A DNA stretch of 6,009 nt from Planctomycetales bacterium (GTDB lineage Bacteria; Planctomycetota; Phycisphaerae; SM23-33). The position numbers were made by a program, and so were the translations under genes. How positions within the stretch are numbered: position 1 is the stretch's first letter; every line of letters begins with the position of its first letter. The stretch spans positions 1 through 6,009 of the forward strand of contig DAOVLV010000130.1 of assembly GCA_030631085.1 (NCBI GenBank), given 5' to 3'. The notes under the pieces were generated by a model. It was not told the origin of the DNA. It saw nothing but the letters and a program-made list of their open reading frames with translations, and searched no databases. Below are positions 1 to 5,279 of this stretch, one piece after another.

Positions 1-114
1 GAGAAAGAGCATACCGTCAAGGAGCCTTATCGTCCAGGCCCGAATCATCCGTGGCGAAAGTTTCGAATCAAACGTATAATCAAACATGAGGACATTTTAA
101 CTTTGGCAAAATAG
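1..114 (+). CDS. Probable transposase, C-terminal end only (partial)
   Basis: An open frame runs from the first base of the window to a TAG at 112-114 and encodes 37 residues. The peptide contains PYRPGPNHPWRKF followed by a basic stretch (RIKRIIKHED) and ends in ILTLAK. From memory, a Pro-rich HPWR tail of this kind is typical of the C-terminus of integrase-core (DDE, rve) transposases of IS elements. The catalytic part lies outside the window, so the IS family cannot be named with confidence. Supporting evidence is the pair of 19-bp direct repeats at the end of and just after this frame, as expected at an IS terminus. It is the only plus-strand gene in the window and points towards the 3' end of the glycan operon. 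Base use is visibly more AT-rich than in the operon. Confidence 0.55.
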   Translation, partial: EKEHTVKEPYRPGPNHPWRKFRIKRIIKHEDILTLAK

Positions 115-134
115 CGGACATTTCTACTTTGGCA
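90..134 (+). repeat. Two 19-bp direct repeats, likely IS terminal binding sites
   Basis: GGACATTTTAACTTTGGCA at 90-108 and GGACATTTCTACTTTGGCA at 116-134 differ at 2 of 19 bases and are spaced 26 bp start to start. The first copy lies inside the final codons of the transposase frame and the second lies just after its stop. Short direct repeats near an IS end usually act as transposase-binding sites, as in IS21-type elements. The family assignment is an inference. The outer tip of the element is not identifiable, because the other end is not in the window. Confidence 0.6.
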
Positions 135-226
135 CAACACCGCGATAATTCTCATATTGAACCCGGGAAGTGCTTCAGACATCCTAATCCCCTGAATGAT
201 CTGTAATCTCACGATGCCGGTCAGGA

Positions 227-1603
227 CTATCGCGCATCGTCCAGCCTCATCGCCATTGAACGATCCCTCGCCACTTGGGAAATTACATGCCTGAACTTGC
301 CCGAAGGGTCCTGGTCAATTTCGGATACCTGTTCAACATCAACCCGCACTTCAGCGCCTATCCGCTCGGTAATACCGCCTCGAATCCGTTCCAGGCCATC
401 CGCTGGAAAGCCGTCCTCGAGCACAACCCGCACACGGATAGAATCCACGTCTTCTTGTACGATCTGATATTGCCGAACACCCGGGATATCCCGAATCACG
501 TAGATTAAGGCCAAACCGTGTACCCACCGACCGTCCGGCGCGATGATGAAGTCCGTGGTCCGGCCCTTGACAACCTTCATAACCCCCAGTTCCCGTCCGC
601 AAGGGCACGTTTCGTCAGAAGGCTGGCCGACATCACCCGTCTGATAACGAATAAACGGCATGGCGTAATTGTCCAGGTGTGTAACGACAATCTCGCCGTC
701 CTGCCCCGGGCCGACGGGCTTGCCATCCTTGATGAATTCGACAATCACATTTTCGCTGGTGATGTGCATTCGACCTTCGGGGCATTCGTGTGCAATAAAC
801 CCGCCTTCCCTGCTACCGTAGCCGTTGACCACCGGTACACCGCCGAAAGACCGGGAGATAATCTCCTTTTGATGATCGTAAAGCACCTCTGCGGTTGAAA
901 ACACCACCTGCACCGGCAGGGAAGTCAAGTCCAGACCCACACGTTTGGCCAATTGACACATCAGGCTTATGCTACTGGGGTATCCGAACAGACATTTCGG
1001 TCCGAATCGTCGTAATCGCTCCACAAACCAGCCCACCGACTGTTCCGACAGGTCAAAGGCCGACAGGAGCAATTCGTTCATAATCCAGTCGCGGATGTTT
1101 TTGATGCGGTCTTGCTTACTCAGTTCAACCGGTGATCCCCAGATATATGCTTCCTTTTCTCCAGGCCTGATGCCCCACCACTGATGCGTTCTCATCCTGG
1201 CGGCCTTGTCGTAGGCCTGACGGCGCTTGTCAAAGTAGAAAATCAGCGGTTCACCGGACGAGCCGCCGGTGTTGTATCGGATCGGACCGCCGGGAACCGC
1301 CCGATTGACCAAGCCTTCGCGATGAGTGGAGATATTGGCTTTATCCAGGAGCGGCAGTTTCCGTAAATCTTCCAGCGACTCAGGCAACCAAGGCTTGTCC
1401 ACACCCGCCAAGTCGGCGTAAGCATCCGTATTCTTCAAGGCAACTGATACCAACTCTTGCAGTTTAATCAATTGCAACTCACGCAGCCTATGACTGGAGA
1501 ACCACTGACTCAACTCAAGATCGTGGTAGTATCGAAACGTCTTCCGCCTCATCAGACGCTCGTGAAGCGGCAGCAGGATTTTTCCGGCAACGACAGGCCA
1601 CAC
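227..1603 (-). CDS. PaaK/CapK-like adenylate-forming ligase (AMP-dependent)
   Basis: This 458-residue protein belongs to the ANL superfamily and is closest in look to phenylacetate-CoA ligase and the CapK-type relatives found in capsule and exopolysaccharide loci. The family activates a carboxylic acid with ATP to an acyl-adenylate, usually followed by transfer to CoA. Visible motifs in order are the phosphate-binding loop TGGSSGEP (112-119), YGSREGG (262-268), RYQTGDVG (319-326), the CPCGR pair of cysteines typical of PaaK (333-337), GRTTDFI (347-353) and the C-terminal PSGKFR with the expected catalytic lysine at 436. All core motifs look intact. There is no signal peptide or membrane segment, so it should be cytoplasmic. 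The start is GTG at 1603, preceded by AAGGGA at 8 bases. The upstream GT39 stop is 12 bases away and in the same frame, which rules out a longer N-terminus. The nearest in-frame ATG is codon 18. It is the last gene of the operon. The acid substrate is unknown, and aromatic specificity should not be assumed in this context. Confidence 0.9.
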   Translation of the reverse strand: MWPVVAGKILLPLHERLMRRKTFRYYHDLELSQWFSSHRLRELQLIKLQELVSVALKNTDAYADLAGVDKPWLPESLEDLRKLPLLDKANISTHREGLVNRAVPGGPIRYNTGGSSGEPLIFYFDKRRQAYDKAARMRTHQWWGIRPGEKEAYIWGSPVELSKQDRIKNIRDWIMNELLLSAFDLSEQSVGWFVERLRRFGPKCLFGYPSSISLMCQLAKRVGLDLTSLPVQVVFSTAEVLYDHQKEIISRSFGGVPVVNGYGSREGGFIAHECPEGRMHITSENVIVEFIKDGKPVGPGQDGEIVVTHLDNYAMPFIRYQTGDVGQPSDETCPCGRELGVMKVVKGRTTDFIIAPDGRWVHGLALIYVIRDIPGVRQYQIVQEDVDSIRVRVVLEDGFPADGLERIRGGITERIGAEVRVDVEQVSEIDQDPSGKFRHVISQVARDRSMAMRLDDAR

Positions 1604-1611
1604 GCATTTTT

Positions 1612-1617
1612 TCCCTT
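1612..1617 (-). promoter_or_regulatory. Ribosome binding site of the ligase, overlapping the GT39 stop
   Basis: AAGGGA on the minus strand sits 8 bases before the GTG at 1603 and shares bases with the TAA of the preceding gene (1616-1618), so termination and reinitiation are likely coupled. An ATG at 1607-1605 lies 4 bases upstream of the GTG but in another frame, where it would give an unrelated peptide. The PaaK motifs fix the GTG frame. Confidence 0.6.
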
Positions 1618-3064
1618 ACGAAGTTCCCCATTCGGACTGAAGCGGCTGCGTCGAATACCCCGCCTGGCGAACCAGGATTCCACTGACTAATATAATCATG
1701 AACGGCAATACAGGCAAATGATGCTGACCGTGGGCCTGGCAAACCAGGTGCAACCCCCAGATGTACACAATCGGCGCCAGGCAGGTCAGACCTATCACAG
1801 AGCCGAAGACCTCGCGGCGGAACAGGAACAGCCCCAGAACCCACACCAGGACCATCGCAAGGTAGAAAACCTGCACTACGCCCCGCACCGCGTTCATTAC
1901 GTTATCTGAAACCTTGTCATGCAGGTTATTGCTGATGAAACTCGAATCCGTCCCCCAAAGCCAGCCAACTCGATAAGCCACGAGTTTCATGAAAGAAGCC
2001 GGATTGCTCTTGATCCAATCGGTCGCTTCCCGGATTTGGCGCTTGTTCACCTCGACTTCATCCTTCTCCCCCGGCTTGGGCCTGATTTTCATTTCCCGAC
2101 CGTCGGCATCGGGATTGTTGGCCGTCAGGAGTACCGTACCGAAGTTGGTGGAGATGAACACGAATTTACCCAGGGCGTGGTAGTTTCGGATGGTCCACGG
2201 AGCGATCGCCGCGAGCATGAAGACCGTAATGATGGCTGTTTTCTTTATCGCCTGCACGAACGACAATCGGGTCGCCAGATAGATTACGAAGGCGACGATG
2301 GGAAACAACTGGCAGATGGGTTTGACCAGGCAGGAAAAGCCCAGCACCAGCCCGTACAAGGCCAAATAACGCCATCTGTGCGTTCCGGGCGGGCGGACGA
2401 AGAACATGTACGTCAGCAGCAGTAGCAGCGTTCCCAGCAACAAGTCGTATTCGAGGTTTCCATAGAGCAGCCAGGACGGCAGGATACACAGCAGCAGGCC
2501 CGCCAGGCGTCCGGCAGATTCGCCGAAGGCAATGCTCCCCAGGCGGTACACAAGCCAGCAGGCCAACGTTACCATAAGCGAAACATAAAGGATTGTCGCC
2601 AGCGGTGAGCCGCCCAGAAGGAATTTGACCGCCGAGCCCACAAAATGGTCGCCGGGAGGATACATGGCGGATTTGTCCTTGCCGAAGAATTCCCAACTAC
2701 CGTACACGTCCGGCGCCTCGGCGCCCGGAAGGGCGTCGATGATGCGCAGCGCGCCGAAATGCAGAACAAACGACAGAATCAGCAGGCAAAAGACGTACCT
2801 GTGGCGGTCCATCCCCGCCAGGCCGTTGATAACCCGGCGCAATCCGCCCCGCCAGGCGAAAACCCCCACGCCCAAGCCGAATCCGAGAGCAATTGCAAGG
2901 TACCCCAGCCAGGGAGAAACCGTTCCTACGAAGTGCCGATGCAGCATCGGATAGCCCAGAATGCCCAGGGCAATCGTTACACCGGTCAATTGGCCCAATC
3001 GTTGCAGAAAACCCGTCAGCCAATGGGTTTTTCCCACGTCAGTCTGTTCCAGGTTTGTATTCAT
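1616..3064 (-). CDS. GT39 (ArnT/PMT-like) membrane glycosyltransferase
   Basis: A 482-residue, strongly hydrophobic protein with about 11-12 predicted membrane helices (roughly 26-47, 52-71, 89-108, 154-175, 186-223, 233-266, 277-290, 398-415, 422-442, 450-465). The family takes a sugar from a polyprenyl-phosphate donor and transfers it to an acceptor such as lipid A, protein or polysaccharide on the outer face of the inner membrane. The first large loop holds APDVYGSWEFFGKD and MYPPGDHFVG (117-143), matching the Asp/Tyr and Pro-Gly features of the GT39 catalytic loop, with D119 the best candidate for the conserved acidic residue. APWTIRNY (288-295) followed by TANNPDADG (314-322) is characteristic of this family. 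The charged segment at 320-397 is probably the outer loop. The ATG at 3064 has AAGGAG 9 bases upstream. The gene lies 40 bp after the deacetylase and 12 bp before the ligase. The acceptor cannot be read from the sequence. It could also be an O-antigen or EPS-decorating enzyme. Confidence 0.85.
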   Translation of the reverse strand: MNTNLEQTDVGKTHWLTGFLQRLGQLTGVTIALGILGYPMLHRHFVGTVSPWLGYLAIALGFGLGVGVFAWRGGLRRVINGLAGMDRHRYVFCLLILSFVLHFGALRIIDALPGAEAPDVYGSWEFFGKDKSAMYPPGDHFVGSAVKFLLGGSPLATILYVSLMVTLACWLVYRLGSIAFGESAGRLAGLLLCILPSWLLYGNLEYDLLLGTLLLLLTYMFFVRPPGTHRWRYLALYGLVLGFSCLVKPICQLFPIVAFVIYLATRLSFVQAIKKTAIITVFMLAAIAPWTIRNYHALGKFVFISTNFGTVLLTANNPDADGREMKIRPKPGEKDEVEVNKRQIREATDWIKSNPASFMKLVAYRVGWLWGTDSSFISNNLHDKVSDNVMNAVRGVVQVFYLAMVLVWVLGLFLFRREVFGSVIGLTCLAPIVYIWGLHLVCQAHGQHHLPVLPFMIILVSGILVRQAGYSTQPLQSEWGTS

Positions 3065-3073
3065 CGTTACCGA

Positions 3074-3079
3074 CTCCTT
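3074..3079 (-). promoter_or_regulatory. Ribosome binding site of the GT39 gene
   Basis: AAGGAG on the minus strand lies 9 bases before the ATG at 3064, inside the 40-bp gap after the deacetylase stop. It is the best Shine-Dalgarno match in that gap and confirms the chosen start. No promoter-like pair is apparent in the gap. Confidence 0.7.
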
Positions 3080-3104
3080 CTATTTATAGTACTTGCCTGT
3101 GCGT

Positions 3105-3953
3105 TCAGTCGCATTGGTCGCGTGCGCCCCACTCGGCTGCAAAACTTGTGGCCTCGATTCCACTGTCAGCCAGTCGCCTTGGCACGTCCAGTTGCAGCAG
3201 GGCCTGAAGGGTTCCAGGCCACAAGCGATACCATGTATCGTGAATGGTCGGGTCTTCTTCGCTGATGTGCACGGCTATCTCGGTTACACCATCCGGTAAT
3301 CGCGACAGCGTCCTTTTCAGCAACATGGCGGGGTCCTTCAAATCCAGCAGTGAGATACCGAAAAAAGCCCGCGGAACGCCTAACCCATGCCGGCGGAATT
3401 TCCGTGCCGCAACCGATACAAAAGGCAACATCAGCGCCTTCTTGGCAGTCGGCTTCAACATCGCTGGTGCGAAGGCCAGCGGCTCTCTCGAAACGCGCAC
3501 CGCACCTGCTCCAACCCTTTGCGCGACCTGCACGACCGCCTCGGAAATTACCGGCAGGTGGTGCATGTGCCAATGACTATCTATATGTCCGACCGTCAGA
3601 CCGGCATCCAGAAGCACGTCGGCCTGGGCCTGCATCTCTTGTCGAAGTCGCTCCACACTGACCCTTTTCCTGATAACGGCCCACGCCAGTCGATACATCC
3701 CGGCAAAGACGCCGTCGTCGGTGAGGATCGCTTCCAGGCCGACTTTTCCCGTCAGCGGTCGGCCTTCCACGAAATCCAAATGCAACCCGCAGGTCAGGCC
3801 ACTGTGTCTAAGTGTCCGTAGGTCCTCGGCAGAGCAGGCGTTTCCAACAACCGTGGTCGATGTAATTGCGCCGGCGTCCCAAGCAGTCAGAATCCCCCGC
3901 GTTACCGGAGGAATTATACCATAGTCGTCCGCATTAATGATGACCTTCTTCAA
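3105..3953 (-). CDS. ChbG/YdjC-family carbohydrate N-deacetylase (NaxD-like)
   Basis: A 282-residue protein of normal family length. Metal-binding and catalytic motifs are INADDYG at 6-12 (Asp 9 and 10), GLHLDF at 56-61 (His 58), and HIDSHWHMHH at 123-132. A late segment, TEIAVHISEED (224-234), aligns with the family's usual E-x-HPG motif but has His-Ile-Ser in place of His-Pro-Gly. The family removes acetyl groups from N-acetyl amino sugars using a divalent metal. Members include ChbG on chitobiose, NaxD on undecaprenyl-phosphate-linked N-acetyl sugar, and the hopanoid-locus HpnK. Placement directly after a polyprenyl-phosphate GT2 and before a GT39 favours the NaxD-type lipid-linked substrate, which is inference. 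No signal peptide or membrane helix is seen, so it probably acts on the cytoplasmic face. The start is TTG at 3953: NADDYG should sit near the N-terminus, and GGAGGTG lies 7 bases upstream. The start overlaps the GT2 stop as TTGA, giving translational coupling. Confidence 0.88.
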   Translation of the reverse strand: MKKVIINADDYGIIPPVTRGILTAWDAGAITSTTVVGNACSAEDLRTLRHSGLTCGLHLDFVEGRPLTGKVGLEAILTDDGVFAGMYRLAWAVIRKRVSVERLRQEMQAQADVLLDAGLTVGHIDSHWHMHHLPVISEAVVQVAQRVGAGAVRVSREPLAFAPAMLKPTAKKALMLPFVSVAARKFRRHGLGVPRAFFGISLLDLKDPAMLLKRTLSRLPDGVTEIAVHISEEDPTIHDTWYRLWPGTLQALLQLDVPRRLADSGIEATSFAAEWGARDQCD

Positions 3954-4984
3954 CCAGACGCACCTCCGGACGATCCCGGCATCTCTCCTCCAGGCCCGGA
4001 TATCTCCTCCGGCCCAATATCAGAGACAGATTCAGCCGCATCGGCGTCGGCCTGACCGATCACCTCGCACACAACGTACTCAGGGCGACGTTTTGTCTCC
4101 ATGACAATCTTGGCCAAGTACTCAGCCTGAATCCCAAAAACAAGCAGTGTCATCCCCTGGGTCAGCACGATCAGCGCCATGATCGACATCCATCCTCGGA
4201 TTAATGTGCCTCCCAGGAACCAGGACACGATCGAATATGAGATATATACGATACTGATCAGCATGAACAACGCTCCAAGAACCAACGAAGCACGCAGCGG
4301 CGCTATCGAAAAACTTGTTAAGGCTGTGATTCCCAGCCCCAAACTTTTAAAGAAACTATATTTCGGTTCGCCAGACGCTCGCGGCCTGGGCGTATAAGTT
4401 ACCTTTGTGCTGGAGAATCCCAGCCAGGGTATCAGGCCTCGGATAAACCGGCACCTTTCAGGCAGTCCGTTCAGCGCGTCCACGACTTTTCGCGATACGA
4501 GGCGAAAATCCGCTCCGCCGGGAAGAATATCTGTCTGCGACAACAGGTTGAAGATTTTGTAAAAGGCGCGACTACAAAGACTCTTGAATAAACCGGCCTG
4601 ACTGGAATCCCGAATGGCATACACCACATCATACCCTTCCTGCCAGCGAGTGATCATCTCTTCGACGGTCGCTACCGGGTGTTGCATGTCGCTGTCCATC
4701 CCCACGATAGCGGTGCCGCGAGCGTACCTGTATCCGGCGGAAACGGCCGCCTGGTGACCGAAGTTCCGGGAGAAAATCACGACCCGGACATAATCGTGTT
4801 GCTCAGCCAGCGCCTTGAGCACCTGTACCGAGCCATCCGTGCTGCCGTCATCAACAAACAGCACTTCAAGATCAAAGTGGCCGGCCATCTTCTCACGATG
4901 AAACGTCTCGATCTCCCTCAGGATATTCTTGACGTTATCCCGCTCGTTGTACACCGGCAACACAAAGGACAGAATCGGTAGCAT
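3950..4984 (-). CDS. Polyprenyl-phosphate glycosyltransferase, GT2 (ArnC/GtrB-like)
   Basis: A 344-residue protein that should load a nucleotide sugar onto polyprenyl (undecaprenyl) phosphate at the cytoplasmic face of the inner membrane. The GT-A domain shows LPVYNERDNV (9-18), VDDGSTDGS (44-52), FSRNFGHQ (71-78), the DSDMQHP metal motif (97-103), PGGADFRL (155-162) and RCRFIRGL (177-184). Two membrane helices follow (about 232-258 and 264-286), then EYLAKI and RRPEYVV (288-304), as in ArnC, GtrB and DPM1-type enzymes. The last 35 residues form a polar Gly/Ser/Glu-rich tail that the family does not need. I chose ATG at 4984 because it has GAAAGGA 9 bases upstream and puts the first beta strand at the N-terminus. 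A TTG at 5002 would add six residues and overlap the preceding remnant. The stop overlaps the deacetylase start. The sugar could be GlcNAc, GalNAc or another; the coupling to a deacetylase favours an N-acetylated one. Confidence 0.9.
   Translation of the reverse strand: MLPILSFVLPVYNERDNVKNILREIETFHREKMAGHFDLEVLFVDDGSTDGSVQVLKALAEQHDYVRVVIFSRNFGHQAAVSAGYRYARGTAIVGMDSDMQHPVATVEEMITRWQEGYDVVYAIRDSSQAGLFKSLCSRAFYKIFNLLSQTDILPGGADFRLVSRKVVDALNGLPERCRFIRGLIPWLGFSSTKVTYTPRPRASGEPKYSFFKSLGLGITALTSFSIAPLRASLVLGALFMLISIVYISYSIVSWFLGGTLIRGWMSIMALIVLTQGMTLLVFGIQAEYLAKIVMETKRRPEYVVCEVIGQADADAAESVSDIGPEEISGPGGEMPGSSGGASG
3961..3967 (-). promoter_or_regulatory. Strong ribosome binding site deciding the TTG start
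   Basis: GGAGGTG on the minus strand, 7 bases before TTG at 3953, lies within the last codons of the GT2 gene. A near-consensus Shine-Dalgarno sequence would compensate for the weak TTG. Two further GGAGGAGA copies lie just upstream (3984-3991 and 4003-4010), also within GT2 codons, but without a start in the deacetylase frame at suitable distance. Confidence 0.7.
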
Positions 4985-4988
4985 CCGC

Positions 4989-5279
4989 CTATATCCTTTC
5001 AAGACAAGACATTGTGATTACTGACCTGAACACAGACAGCACTTCGTGCGCCACAGAATCCCATGACTTCTCTGCAACTGAATTACTGACTACTTCGCGC
5101 GACCAAGGCTTGGACAAAGCCCTTTTCAATGTTTCGGCTAAAACGGCTGGGTTCTGAACCGGTGTCAGTTTACCATTTTCGCCGGGTCTGAACAATTCCG
5201 GTATCCCGCCGACGGACGTGGCTACGAGGGGCGTTCCGCGGACCAGCGATTTATTTGAGGGTATTCTGCAGTACACCAT
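4989..5279 (-). pseudogene. Decayed C-terminal fragment of a second GT4 glycosyltransferase
   Basis: The frame encodes 96 residues from an ATG at 5279, but GT4 similarity begins only at about residue 11-12 (position 5249). From there RGTPLVATSVGGIPELF, PGENGKLTPV and a SWDSVAHEVLSVFR-type final helix follow the nucleotide-sugar-binding C-terminal lobe of GT4 enzymes. The preceding residues, MVYCRIPSNK, do not look like GT4 sequence. They come from reading the end of the upstream gene in another frame. The whole N-terminal domain, the first part of the C-terminal domain and both glutamates of the E-x7-E motif are absent (a Lys stands where the second Glu should be). A frame stop (TAG at 5291-5289) precedes the ATG. 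I read it as the relic of a deletion that removed most of a tandem GT4 gene. It could still be translated, since AGAGG lies 6 bases before the ATG, but could not be catalytic. Confidence 0.75.
4994..5000 (-). promoter_or_regulatory. Ribosome binding site of the GT2 gene
   Basis: GAAAGGA on the minus strand lies 9 bases before ATG 4984 and within the final codons of the upstream GT4 remnant, whose TAG (4991-4989) ends 4 bases before the ATG. This spacing supports ATG 4984 over TTG 5002. Confidence 0.6.

Larger units (their letters stand above)
1..134 (+). mobile_element. Right-end fragment of an insertion-sequence-like element
   Basis: The transposase tail plus the paired repeats define the end of a mobile element that extends out of the window to the left. 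Its outer boundary is uncertain and could lie anywhere between about 134 and 226. The bases from 135 to 226, between the last repeat and the ligase stop codon, hold no gene that I recognise. No target-site duplication can be tested with only one end present. Confidence 0.5.

Noticed and set aside
211..240. Inverted repeat ACGATGC / GCATCGT around the ligase stop codon as a terminator
   Set aside because: The 7-base stem has a 16-base loop and is not followed by a T-run on the minus strand. It straddles coding sequence and could be chance, so I do not call a terminator.
1919..3265. Long plus-strand open frames opposite the GT39 and deacetylase genes, for example 1919-2425 and 2645-3265
   Set aside because: Their translations are low in hydrophobic structure, rich in Arg, Pro and Gln, show no recognisable motif and lie wholly opposite genes with intact family motifs. 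They are antisense shadows.
3105..3953. HpnK, hopanoid biosynthesis deacetylase
   Set aside because: HpnK is of the same superfamily, but no squalene-hopene or other hopanoid gene is nearby, and the GT2/GT39 neighbours fit a lipid-linked sugar better.
1616..4984. Assignment to the Ara4N (arn) pathway
   Set aside because: The GT2 and GT39 genes resemble ArnC and ArnT by family only. The deacetylase is of the YdjC and not the ArnD fold, and no ArnA or ArnB gene is in the window.
4985..5002. TTG at 5002 as the GT2 start
   Set aside because: It would overlap the GT4 remnant and bypass the GAAAGGA site that is well placed for ATG 4984. The extra residues (MKGYRR) add nothing typical of the family.
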